Shown here in pieces: positions 18,940 through 27,234 of a DNA stretch of 64,000 nt; the first letter of the stretch is position 1, and the number at the start of each line of letters is the position of its first letter. This stretch comes from Bacteroidales bacterium (GTDB lineage: Bacteria > Bacteroidota > Bacteroidia > Bacteroidales > UBA932): positions 19,781 to 83,780 of the forward strand of contig JAFYVM010000073.1 in assembly GCA_017549145.1 (NCBI GenBank), read 5' to 3'. Under the pieces are notes generated by a model. The model worked only from the letters and a program-made list of their open reading frames with translations. It did not search any database and had not been told where the DNA came from. The position numbers and the translations under genes are program-made.

Positions 18940-19824
18940 CTAATATTTCCATGGCATGAGCGTAGCACTCTCAGCATAGAAGATCTTAGTTTCCGGTGAT
19001 TCCGGATCTGGATCCGGATTATCTGTTATATCTATGAATCTGAAGTTTTCGCGATATTGAATGTCAGGGAACTCAATATATCCACGAGTCTGGACAGGTA
19101 AATAATCAAGATTCATCATATATATTCCATCTACGCGTTCATATCCTTCATAAGCCATATACTCCACCAAGAACCTTCTGATTACCTCAGAGCCATTAAC
19201 ATCCGGAACGCCATTCTGATCTGCAAGATATGTCAGTTCAAATTCAAGGGCCTTATCATCCTGCAGGAATCGGAAATGCGCATCATATAAATACTCAAAA
19301 TCATCCGTCTGGTCACCTTGTCTGCAGATTTTTACCACATCACTCTTAATACCATACTCAAATGCGAAACATGTACCTACAGGAAGACTGTTCTGGGTAT
19401 CAATAATCTCAATCTTGCTGAAAGTCTTGACTACATGCACAAACAGCTGGATTGACTCACCAGTATCCTCATCAGAAATGGTCATTGAGGTTTCACCAAG
19501 CTGGTGAGGGGTAATTGTAATTGTTGCAGGAACAACTCCATCTCCCATCAAGCCTCCTTCCACTGCCGCTTCCTCGTAGGTGTAACTGAAAAGCTCCTGG
19601 TTATCTACAGCCACATTATGATTCTTTCCTTTTCCACCATAAATGGATATCTCAAATTCACGTCTGCTCACTATAGGCACGTTGACATGAACACCATCCG
19701 CTTCAATTACACCATATTCGTAATTATATATTCTTAGCGGCTGACCATCATAATAAGGATGATACTCACACCCGCAAAGCATCAGCATAGCAGTTATTGT
19801 ACTATATATGAACCTTTTCATCAT
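18940..19824 (-). CDS. Lipoprotein in TonB-receptor operon, unknown
   Basis: I do not recognise a named family. The 294-residue product has a signal peptide with lipobox LCGC (Cys19) and an Ig-like beta-rich body (about 35-130). That region contains TITPHQLGETSMTISDEDTG, which resembles bacterial Ig-like domains with a T-x-I/V repeat pattern. The C-terminal half ends in a Pro/Asp-rich stretch and PWKY. Its start overlaps the stop of the upstream DUF4249 gene by one base, so it is translated as the last gene of the sigma-FecR-receptor-DUF4249 operon. It is probably an outer-membrane accessory lipoprotein for the receptor. Confidence 0.72.
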   Translation of the reverse strand: MMKRFIYSTITAMLMLCGCEYHPYYDGQPLRIYNYEYGVIEADGVHVNVPIVSRREFEISIYGGKGKNHNVAVDNQELFSYTYEEAAVEGGLMGDGVVPATITITPHQLGETSMTISDEDTGESIQLFVHVVKTFSKIEIIDTQNSLPVGTCFAFEYGIKSDVVKICRQGDQTDDFEYLYDAHFRFLQDDKALEFELTYLADQNGVPDVNGSEVIRRFLVEYMAYEGYERVDGIYMMNLDYLPVQTRGYIEFPDIQYRENFRFIDITDNPDPDPESPETKIFYAESATLMPWKY

Positions 19825-20840
19825 TATCTGTTATTTTCAATAAATTCCTTTGTTATCCAATCTGTCTCAACAACAGAAGCACCGGCAAAAGCGCCATATC
19901 CGTTATCTATGTTCGTATAGCAGTAGTTGGACGGTGCTATAAAACTTACAAAACCAGAATAATCAGATTCAAATTCATTAGCCACCTTATACTTATAGAA
20001 TTCTTCTGTCATTGTAAACAGTCGAATCTTATTATGTTCAAAATAGGACACAGTTCCGATTACATTTCCATCCTGATCATAATGATTACGCTCACCTCTA
20101 CGTTCAAAAAACGACTCGTATATATCGTCTACCGAATATCCGTATAATGTTGGTTCTACAGCAAGGACAGATAAATTGCTATCAAGCAATCTGCCATCCC
20201 ATGCAAGCAAACTGTTTCCATTCAATCTTATATCAGTTGCCTCCAATGACACGGGTACTATTTCCGCCGAATCATCTATTGGTGAATACACATCTCCTGA
20301 ATATAGATACCATCTGGTTCCCAAGGTTTCATCATCATAAATAACCTCATTTAAAAATTGGACACCATAACTATATTTCGGATCAGCACCACTGAAAGTT
20401 ACATATAGTACATTATCATAATCATCCGATCCGATATACTCCTTTCTATAATCAATTTTCCTCTCTGGAAAAATCGGTGGAATCGTTGTTTCTGCATAAA
20501 TACTCTGAAAACCTTCACTTGCGACTGATACAGTCATCTTATCACCGGCTACAGACTTATAATCCGCTTTATAGTATCCCTCTTCAGCATCAACACACTC
20601 AACTGGAACAGTATTTCCATTGACTTCGAATATGATTTCCGGCTTGAAGGGGATTACAACAGGATTATTAGACTTTGAATAAGCAGGCAAAATCCTGAAC
20701 ATAACATAATCTGCATCAGTACCAGGGAATGCCTCCAGGAATATAAGAGGGGTCTTATCAAATCCCGGATCAAATGGAATCATGCACGAAGAAACAGCAC
20801 AAGACACCATCACAAGTAATATGTATATGAACTTCTTCAT
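19824..20840 (-). CDS. DUF4249 lipoprotein
   Basis: The protein has 338 residues with a signal peptide and lipobox VSSC (Cys19). The body shows the DUF4249 pattern: an early beta segment, CVDAEEGYYKADYKSVAGDKM (two adjoining parts), TTIPPIFPERKIDY, and the C-terminal region with NIDNGYGAFAGASV. DUF4249 proteins are routinely encoded directly after Bacteroidetes TonB-dependent receptors that are not SusC-type, and are thought to be outer-membrane partners. It follows the receptor by six bases. Ligand is unknown. Confidence 0.85.
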   Translation of the reverse strand: MKKFIYILLVMVSCAVSSCMIPFDPGFDKTPLIFLEAFPGTDADYVMFRILPAYSKSNNPVVIPFKPEIIFEVNGNTVPVECVDAEEGYYKADYKSVAGDKMTVSVASEGFQSIYAETTIPPIFPERKIDYRKEYIGSDDYDNVLYVTFSGADPKYSYGVQFLNEVIYDDETLGTRWYLYSGDVYSPIDDSAEIVPVSLEATDIRLNGNSLLAWDGRLLDSNLSVLAVEPTLYGYSVDDIYESFFERRGERNHYDQDGNVIGTVSYFEHNKIRLFTMTEEFYKYKVANEFESDYSGFVSFIAPSNYCYTNIDNGYGAFAGASVVETDWITKEFIENNR

Positions 20841-20846
20841 GTCGAC

Positions 20847-23291
20847 TTAAAATTTAAGAGTGTAACTGAATGTCGGGATTATCGGAATGATTCCCATAGC
20901 TGTTCCATAAGAGGCAAGGGTAATTCCATCGAGAGAGAGATAATCCTCCATTGCACTTATGGCATTCGTGCGACAATACGCATTATAAATGCTGAGGTTC
21001 CATATACTTGTATTACCTCTCTTTGTGGTCTTGACAAAGTTCATTCCCACATCAAGTCTGTGATAATCTGGCAATTTCACGTTATTAGGTTCATCATAAA
21101 CCAATGTTCCGTCCGGAGTCTCGTGGGTCGCCATAGTGATTCGGTTTCCTGTATGGTAATTCCAGGCTCCATAAATTTCAAAGCGCTTTCCGAACTTATG
21201 CTTTGCCATGAGTGTAATCTTGTGACGATTATCATTCCTGTCTGCATACCAATCCCTATAGAAATCATCAAACTTTCTCTGGGACCACGATAGCGTATAG
21301 TAAACATTAGCTTCAGTCCTACCGTTACTGTAGCCAAAATCTAATTCTGTTCCCCATGAACGTCCCTGACCTGCCTTGTAGCCCGATTCCCAATCATGCA
21401 GAGGTGGGAAAATTGTATATGGTCCGCCATATTCAAGCATATTATACATATGCTTATACCATCCCTCTACATTCAGATGAACTGTCGGCGAAATATTAGA
21501 GTACAAACCGGCAGCGACCTCTCTTGATCGAGATGGACGAATCTTAGTCGTTGATGGCATCCACATATTTGTAGGAAGGTCAAGATAAAGGGAAGACACA
21601 CGGTGCGACGGCTGACTCATCTCAGTATATGAAGCCTTTGCTGTCAAAGAATTATTGAAAGTGTATTTCATTGCAAGACGTGGCTCCACCGAATGCCAAG
21701 CTCTTTCCTTGTAACAATTGAGACTGTATCTTAAACCTACATTTACTGAAAAGGCATCAGTCACAGCAATCTCATCTTCAGCATAAACTGCTGCTTCTAC
21801 AGTATTATATACCAGAGAGTCAGCGTAAAGCTGAGCTTTAAAATGACGATACGGCATTTTTTGTTCTTCCTCAACTTCAGCAGTATAGTTAGGCCTATAT
21901 AAATGAAGTTGAGCGGTAGCTCCATATCTTAATTTATGCTTAGTTCCTAAAGAGTGATAGAAGTCTGACCTCCAACCGACTGTATGAACATTTGAATTAT
22001 AAGTCAGGCTCATCATATCATATGTCTGATCCTTTTTCTTATAATTTTCATAATACTCTTCCTTGTACATAAATCCGGATAAGGAACCACTATAATAGAA
22101 TTTATTGGACATTGCCAGTTTATCCGTAACATCGTAATTCCAATTAAGGGAACCGACTGTATTTCCCCAAAGCAGGCGAAAATTGAAAAGATCCTTATCA
22201 ATTGTATTATTACCTGAATCGCTATATATCCTAGTTGTTTCCTGATCATCCTTGATTCTAAGCAAATCCCTACCAGTATAGAAATTGGCAACAAGCACAC
22301 TCCTGTCACTGAACTTATGGGTAATTTTTGCATTCAAATCAGTAAAGGCATATCTTCCGAAGATCTTATCTGGCGCGTTTTCCTTATTGACATATGCAAA
22401 AATCGGCATAGTCACAGTCTCAGTCCAGGTGCGCCTAAGTCCAAAATTGAAAGATGTCTTATCTTTTTTTAGCGGTCCTTCCAATTGAAAGCGACCATCC
22501 AACAGACCGACTGCAAAAAGGCCATGATACTCGTTGAAATCGCCATCCTTTGTTGTAATATCGACAACTGATGACATCTTGGAACCATATCTCGCAGGGA
22601 ATCCGCTCTTATAAAAATCCAGACTTGAAATCACATCACTATTGAATGCGGAGAACAAGCCCAGAAGATGGCTGGACTGATAGATCGGCACTCCATCCAG
22701 AAGAAAAAGATTATCACTTCCATCACCTCCATGAACATAGAATCCAGAAAGCAGCTCAGTACCGGACGACACTCCAGGCAACATCTGTAGCGTCTTGATT
22801 ACATCTGGCGTACTGAATAGGGCAAATCCGGAATTGATGGTCTTTGCATCTATACGCTTAAGGCCTGTCTGAGTGGAATTTCGCTTAGGGTCTACCATGG
22901 CAGTGACTATGGCCACATCAATGGTATCCCGTTGTTCCTCTATGAAGATAGTATAGTCCTTGGGCTTCTTCCTCTTATCAGATTGAGTCAGAACCACATA
23001 CTTCTTCATAACTTCGCACTCGATATTGGTTCTCGCGAAAAGGTTCTTGAGACACTCAGTAAGAAGAGCAGATTTCTCCTTATTATTGCCTTTGATGATA
23101 TCTGCTATAGGCCTGCCAAGATATGGCACGGACAGATCCATAGAAGAATCATATACGAAGTTCACACCCAACATCTCATGAATCACCTTCATCTCCGATT
23201 CAATAGTCCTGTACTGCTGGGCATAGGATGGGGCAATGGATGAAAACGCCATTGCGATAATGGTTGTAATAAGTAATTGTACTTTCCTCAT
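20847..23291 (-). CDS. TonB-dependent receptor with STN domain
   Basis: The start is placed at 23291 (MRKVQLL) because it gives a clean signal peptide ending SYAQQ. The earlier ATG at 23333 lies within the FecR gene. The 814-residue protein then has a secretin/TonB short N-terminal (STN) domain (about residues 30-95), a link region, a plug (VIKTLQMLPGVSSG, LLDGVPIYQSSHLLG) and a 22-strand-type barrel ending in TFSYTLKF with the terminal Phe required for BAM insertion. An STN domain signals to a FecR anti-sigma factor, and FecR and sigma genes lie immediately upstream. It lacks the SusC carboxypeptidase-like region in an obvious form. It probably imports a siderophore-like or oligomeric ligand. 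Confidence 0.93.
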   Translation of the reverse strand: MRKVQLLITTIIAMAFSSIAPSYAQQYRTIESEMKVIHEMLGVNFVYDSSMDLSVPYLGRPIADIIKGNNKEKSALLTECLKNLFARTNIECEVMKKYVVLTQSDKRKKPKDYTIFIEEQRDTIDVAIVTAMVDPKRNSTQTGLKRIDAKTINSGFALFSTPDVIKTLQMLPGVSSGTELLSGFYVHGGDGSDNLFLLDGVPIYQSSHLLGLFSAFNSDVISSLDFYKSGFPARYGSKMSSVVDITTKDGDFNEYHGLFAVGLLDGRFQLEGPLKKDKTSFNFGLRRTWTETVTMPIFAYVNKENAPDKIFGRYAFTDLNAKITHKFSDRSVLVANFYTGRDLLRIKDDQETTRIYSDSGNNTIDKDLFNFRLLWGNTVGSLNWNYDVTDKLAMSNKFYYSGSLSGFMYKEEYYENYKKKDQTYDMMSLTYNSNVHTVGWRSDFYHSLGTKHKLRYGATAQLHLYRPNYTAEVEEEQKMPYRHFKAQLYADSLVYNTVEAAVYAEDEIAVTDAFSVNVGLRYSLNCYKERAWHSVEPRLAMKYTFNNSLTAKASYTEMSQPSHRVSSLYLDLPTNMWMPSTTKIRPSRSREVAAGLYSNISPTVHLNVEGWYKHMYNMLEYGGPYTIFPPLHDWESGYKAGQGRSWGTELDFGYSNGRTEANVYYTLSWSQRKFDDFYRDWYADRNDNRHKITLMAKHKFGKRFEIYGAWNYHTGNRITMATHETPDGTLVYDEPNNVKLPDYHRLDVGMNFVKTTKRGNTSIWNLSIYNAYCRTNAISAMEDYLSLDGITLASYGTAMGIIPIIPTFSYTLKF

Positions 23292-23310
23292 TGTCAAGTT
23301 GTTTAGGATC

Positions 23311-24108
23311 TTATCTCTTGATGATGTGTACATCGAGGGCAGACTCTATGAGACTGATGATAAGGTCAAGGTCTTCGGCGTAGAACTCACCGCTGAGCTG
23401 TTTGTCAAGGTCTGTCGCCGCGAACGACACCTTGTAATGCTCAGATAGAGTCTTAAGGACCTCCTTGAGAGGAGTCATGTCGAAGATGAATGATCCACGC
23501 TGCCATGCTATGGTATTGACGTCAGCTTCCACAGCTATGACAGGTAATTGATCCGACTGAGAAAGAGTCGCCTGCATATCCTTTGTCAGAATCACACCTT
23601 CAACATCTGAAGACTTTGCAAAAAGCACCTTACCTTCTGTCACATAGACCTCCTTGACTGATGAACCGGCATCCACCATGAACTTAGTTCCAAGTACCCT
23701 TACGAATGCGCCATCTGCAGTGATTTCAAACGGCACAGCCTCATCACGAGCGACTTCAAAGAATGCCTTACCCTCAAGATGTGTATTTCGAGGAGACTTT
23801 TCATTGTAAGTCAATCGTGAGCCAGGAGTCAAGGTCACTTCAGAACCGTCAGGAAGAACAAACTCCTGAACTTCTGCACTTGCCATGAGCTGAATCTGCT
23901 GGTCATTGTCACGGAAGAGAAGAACACAAAGTACAACTGCAGCGGCTGCAGCTACAATGCCTGACACCCAAGGCAGGACGCGTCTGCGAGGCTTCTGCAC
24001 GATGCCGTGGGCCTCATTGAAGCGCTTAATGGCCTTCTGAGTGTCGAACTTGCCTTCCTGATAATGCTTCAGGACGAAGTCCATGTGTTTATCCTCAAAG
24101 TCTGACAT
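23311..24108 (-). CDS. FecR family anti-sigma factor
   Basis: The 265-residue inner-membrane regulator has a cytoplasmic N-terminal part (about 1-44), one membrane helix (about 46-66) and a periplasmic FecR domain (about 75-185, including FVLPDGSEVTLTPGSRL and FMVDAG). It ends with the DUF4974 domain (LKEVLKTLSEHYKVSF). It should hold the upstream ECF sigma factor inactive until the STN-bearing receptor binds its ligand. It lies 76 bases after the sigma gene and 19 bases before the receptor start. Assignment is standard for this operon type. Confidence 0.94.
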   Translation of the reverse strand: MSDFEDKHMDFVLKHYQEGKFDTQKAIKRFNEAHGIVQKPRRRVLPWVSGIVAAAAAVVLCVLLFRDNDQQIQLMASAEVQEFVLPDGSEVTLTPGSRLTYNEKSPRNTHLEGKAFFEVARDEAVPFEITADGAFVRVLGTKFMVDAGSSVKEVYVTEGKVLFAKSSDVEGVILTKDMQATLSQSDQLPVIAVEADVNTIAWQRGSFIFDMTPLKEVLKTLSEHYKVSFAATDLDKQLSGEFYAEDLDLIISLIESALDVHIIKR

Positions 24109-24184
24109 AATTAAGATCTAAGATTCCGTTAATCCGACATTAAGACGGAAGTGTTTTGAAAAAGTACTATATGATTTTGAAAAA

Positions 24185-24706
24185 TTATGCAAAAAAGAAT
24201 GTGTATAGTTTATGAACCCCCTCCTTCAGGACTTTCAGTGCCTTACTGATCTGGTTCCTGACGGTATTTACTGATAGTCCCAGTTCCTCGGCAATCTCCT
24301 CGTACTTGAGACCGTCACGTTTGCTCAGGATGAACACCTCACGGCATTTTTCAGGAAGACTGTCAATTGCGGTCCAAAGACGTGCCTCAGTCTGCGAGCG
24401 CTCCTGTGCATCATCATCGTCAATGATTCCATAGGTATCGTATGGTTTGAGGGATTCGGTCGGGATACCTTTCTTTCGCAGATGGTCAAGACAGCGGTTG
24501 CGCACCATCATATATAAATAGGACTTGCGATTAAGAACATGTGTTCCTTCCTGCAGCTTCTCCCATAGAGCCGCATAGCTTTCCTGAACTACATCCTCAG
24601 CCAAATCCACATCCTGAAGGTAATGCAGAGCATATAGGCAGAGCGGCCTGTAATTATATCTGAACAGGTCGTCGAAACTAGAATTATCTTGCGCTGCAAA
24701 AACCAT
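24185..24706 (-). CDS. ECF RNA polymerase sigma factor
   Basis: The protein has 173 residues with sigma region 2 (about 10-75, with DVDLAEDVVQESYAALW) and region 4 (about 110-165, SLPEKCREVFILSKRDGLKYEEIAEELGLS in consecutive helices). This is the Bacteroidetes FecI-like sigma-70 family. It should direct transcription of the FecR-receptor-DUF4249 operon below it. Upstream is a divergent gene-poor 97-base gap shared with the rubredoxin-like gene. A TATTTTTG element at 24736-24743 on the minus strand could serve as its own -7 site. Confidence 0.94.
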   Translation of the reverse strand: MVFAAQDNSSFDDLFRYNYRPLCLYALHYLQDVDLAEDVVQESYAALWEKLQEGTHVLNRKSYLYMMVRNRCLDHLRKKGIPTESLKPYDTYGIIDDDDAQERSQTEARLWTAIDSLPEKCREVFILSKRDGLKYEEIAEELGLSVNTVRNQISKALKVLKEGVHKLYTFFFA

Positions 24707-24724
24707 AAAAAAACGTGTAAAAAG

Positions 24725-24755
24725 TTTGGAGATGTCAAAAATATCTGTACCTTTG
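24725..24755 (+). promoter_or_regulatory. Promoter of rubredoxin-like gene
   Basis: TTTG at 24725-24728, 19 bases, then TACCTTTG at 24748-24755: an exact match to the Bacteroidetes housekeeping consensus. The start codon follows 48 bases later, with an AGGAG-like ribosome site at 24791. Confidence 0.82.
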
Positions 24756-24803
24756 CAGTAGATTATTTAGAATTATTCAAAATTAAAAATAGGAGATAAT
24801 ATT

Positions 24804-24932
24804 ATGGCAAAGAAATTTAAATGCTTAGTTTGCGGATATGTACATGAGGGAGAAACTGCACCTGCTGAGTGCCCACTTTGCTTTGTAGGACCAGAGGATT
24901 TCAAGGAAATCACTGAAGAGGAAGCAGAATAA
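24804..24932 (+). CDS. Rubredoxin-like protein, 42 residues
   Basis: This small ORF encodes MAKKFKCLVCGYVHEG, then ECPLC, ending in an acidic tail. Two pairs of cysteines (CLVCG near residue 7 and CPLC near 24) form a rubredoxin-type single-iron site, like the isolated C-terminal domain of rubrerythrin. It probably carries electrons in oxygen or peroxide defence in the cytoplasm. It has its own strong promoter and a good AGGAG ribosome site. The second knuckle has CPLCFVG, with Phe where CxxCG is usual. It is a real gene by promoter, RBS and motif; the electron partner is unknown. Confidence 0.88.
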   Translation: MAKKFKCLVCGYVHEGETAPAECPLCFVGPEDFKEITEEEAE

Positions 24933-24950
24933 TTCAATCAGTACGCGTAA

Positions 24951-25388
24951 TTAATCATCCAGCCCGAAGTCAGCGGCAAAGCGGTCAGCAATGTCGTCTG
25001 GAACATCGAAGCTGAGATCATCCCAAAGGGCCTCCATTTGTCGGCGGTCCTTTTTTGTTGGGCGACCAGCACCGCGGTCTCTCTTAAGGAAGAATGTTTC
25101 AATTGGAGCACGCAACTTCGCCAATTCCTCTGGTGGAGTCAAGTTCTCTGCATAATTAGGTACCAACTTAGGTCCCTGACGCTTATCTATCAGATCCAGA
25201 ACCTTATACGTATAGGTAACGGCACCCTTTCGTGCTACAATGGTATCCCCCACCTTCACCATCTTAGACGGCTTGGTGTCCGCGCCATTCACGCGAATCT
25301 TACCTCCTTTACAAGCATCTGTGGCCTCACTGCGTGTCTTGAACACGCGAATGGACCACAGATATTTATCTATTCTTACTTCAGTCAT
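24951..25388 (-). CDS. S4-domain RNA-binding protein, Hsp15-like
   Basis: The 145-residue cytoplasmic protein has an S4 domain at about residues 4-60 (RIDKYLWSIRVFKTRSEA, KGGKIRVNG). A basic C-terminal part includes FFLKRDRGAGRPTKKDRR. This matches the heat-shock protein 15 family, which binds 50S subunits carrying stalled nascent chains. It is the downstream gene of manA, four bases away on the same strand, and converges on the rubredoxin-like gene. Family is confident; the stress role is by homology. Confidence 0.87.
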   Translation of the reverse strand: MTEVRIDKYLWSIRVFKTRSEATDACKGGKIRVNGADTKPSKMVKVGDTIVARKGAVTYTYKVLDLIDKRQGPKLVPNYAENLTPPEELAKLRAPIETFFLKRDRGAGRPTKKDRRQMEALWDDLSFDVPDDIADRFAADFGLDD

Positions 25389-25392
25389 ATTG

Positions 25393-26604
25393 TTAGTTGA
25401 AGAAATTCAATGGACTTGCTCCTGATGGAGTATCGTCGATATCGTCATCATCTCCCTCATCCTCAACGCCTTCATAATCCTCATTCTCAAGGAAGGCTTC
25501 TGTTGTAGGGTCGATGTACTCATCAAGAGCCTCTACCGGACGTGTAACTGCCTCAAGAAGCACTGTCTCGCGATCGCGTGGTACAAGGTAGAAGTCAGGG
25601 AGCTCAGCAGGGATAAGAATTGTCTCACCCTTAGAGATCTCGTATGAATCCATGCATGCCTCCCCCTTCTCATTAACTGAAGGAACCTGCACTGATGCAG
25701 CACCCTCTGTACAAATGTAGATAATAAAGCTTTCGAACTTCTCTGTATAGATATGGAGAGGATCTGTCAAGTTCAACTTAGCCACATTGAACTCAGGGCT
25801 CTCAACGAGAGTCTCTACAGTGTGCTGGTGATCTGACTCTCCCCAAAGCGGACCCTTCTTATAAAGCTCCGGATTGAATGCATTGTAATCAATGATATCA
25901 ATTGCCTCCTCAAGGTGAAGTTTACGGGCAGTTGCCGGGTTGAACTCACGGCCCCAGTCATAGAGACGGAAAGTCATGTCTGAAGACTCCTGAATCTCAG
26001 CGATTAGAAGACCGCCATCTGCAGCGTGAACTGTACCTGGAGTTACATAGATTGAATCTCCTGGCTTAGGATAAATCTCATTCATGATCTCGCCTACAGT
26101 ACCGTTCTTACATCTGTCATAGAACTCCTGAGCTGACACCTCACGATTGAAACCGGCATATACGACCGCACCTGGCTGCGCATCCATCACATACCAGATC
26201 TCAGCCTTACCAAGCTGATCGTATCTTTCTGCTGCTACAGCATCGTCTGGATGCACCTGTACAGAAAGCTTATCATTGATATCAAGGAACTTGATCAAAA
26301 GAGGAAACTGACGTCCATAAAAATTATACACCTTCTCTCCTACAATTCTCTCAAGGTAAGTTTCCATAATCTCACCGATGGTGTTACCTGCAAGCCAACC
26401 ATTCTCAACTACAGAATCTTCTATTCCCATATCTGCCAACTCCCAGCTCTCACCGATAAGAACATCCTCACCAAGAACTGTCTCATTTCCTTCTTCATCG
26501 CACTCTACGAAATGCTTACCGAGTTTCTTAACAAGTGCGCTTCCGCCCCAAGGTCTTCTTGATGCGATCGAAATGAATTTCAAAGGGTATAATTTTTTCT
26601 CCAT
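25393..26604 (-). CDS. manA: Mannose-6-phosphate isomerase, class I, with acidic tail
   Basis: This cytoplasmic zinc enzyme interconverts mannose-6-P and fructose-6-P. Motifs are intact: LSVQVHPDD near residue 108 (metal ligands), KAEIWYVMDA, and GTVHAADGGLLIAEIQESSD with the following YDWGR. Its 403 residues exceed the short bacterial form. The extra length includes a highly acidic C-terminal tail of about 40 residues (EDEGDDDDIDD) ending LNFFN. It is the first gene of a pair with the Hsp15-like gene. A TATCTTTG -7 element lies at 26624-26631 on the minus strand. Confidence is high. Confidence 0.93.
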   Translation of the reverse strand: MEKKLYPLKFISIASRRPWGGSALVKKLGKHFVECDEEGNETVLGEDVLIGESWELADMGIEDSVVENGWLAGNTIGEIMETYLERIVGEKVYNFYGRQFPLLIKFLDINDKLSVQVHPDDAVAAERYDQLGKAEIWYVMDAQPGAVVYAGFNREVSAQEFYDRCKNGTVGEIMNEIYPKPGDSIYVTPGTVHAADGGLLIAEIQESSDMTFRLYDWGREFNPATARKLHLEEAIDIIDYNAFNPELYKKGPLWGESDHQHTVETLVESPEFNVAKLNLTDPLHIYTEKFESFIIYICTEGAASVQVPSVNEKGEACMDSYEISKGETILIPAELPDFYLVPRDRETVLLEAVTRPVEALDEYIDPTTEAFLENEDYEGVEDEGDDDDIDDTPSGASPLNFFN

Positions 26605-26716
26605 AATCTAAAAATTTATCATGCAAAGATAATTATTTTCGAGAAAGGTCGTATGGTATAGGTATTGATATTTTGTGGGCGAAATAAGTATTAACCAAAA
26701 TATAGGAGAACATAAT

Positions 26717-27178
26717 ATGTTACCAGCAAGAAAATTTTTCGGACAGAACTTTATGCCCGATTTCTTCAATGACCTTTTCGACAATGTAAGCCTTGAAAAC
26801 AAAGGTTTCAAGTCACCAGCAATAAATGTAATCGAAGACGACAACAAATACTGCATCGAGCTAGCAGCTCCCGGCATGGCCAAAGATGACTTCAAGGTTC
26901 ATGTGAACAAGGACGGCAACCTTGTAATCGAAATGGAAAAGAAGGAAAAGGAAGAAAAGAAGGAATGCGAAGAGGGTAAATGTTGCGAGGCAAAGAACGT
27001 ACGCTACATCCGCCGCGAATTCAGTTGCTCAAAATTCCGTCAGACTCTACTCCTCCCGGAGAACGCAGAACGAGACGAAATCAAGGCAAGAGTTGAAAAC
27101 GGAATCCTTCACATCTGTATTCCAAAGATGGTCAAGCCAAAGACCGAAGAAGAAAAACGAGAAATCGAAATCCATTAA
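26717..27178 (+). CDS. Small heat-shock protein, Hsp20 / alpha-crystallin
   Basis: The start at 26717 (MLPARKFF) is preferred over 26675 because an AGGAG ribosome site sits about 12 bases upstream. The 153-residue product is an ATP-independent holdase. The alpha-crystallin domain spans about residues 32-140 (AINVIEDDNKYCIELAAPGM, FRQTLLLPENA, ARVENGILHICIPK). The loop between its strands is replaced by a Lys/Glu/Cys-rich insertion (about residues 74-96, including GKCC), which is unusual. The C-terminus ends EIEIH, resembling the IxI anchoring motif. A strong bidirectional terminator follows. Confidence 0.93.
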   Translation: MLPARKFFGQNFMPDFFNDLFDNVSLENKGFKSPAINVIEDDNKYCIELAAPGMAKDDFKVHVNKDGNLVIEMEKKEKEEKKECEEGKCCEAKNVRYIRREFSCSKFRQTLLLPENAERDEIKARVENGILHICIPKMVKPKTEEEKREIEIH

Positions 27179-27183
27179 AACAT

Positions 27184-27220
27184 AAGGTGGTGTGCCGTCC
27201 GGCACACCACCTTTTTCTTT
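27184..27220. terminator. Bidirectional terminator hsp20 / pgi
   Basis: A perfect stem ggtggtgtgcc / ggcacaccacc with a 4-base loop is flanked by AA on one side and a T-run (ctttttcttt) on the other. It lies between the convergent hsp20 and pgi genes. Confidence 0.9.
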
Positions 27221-27234
27221 ATATAGCTTTTAGA

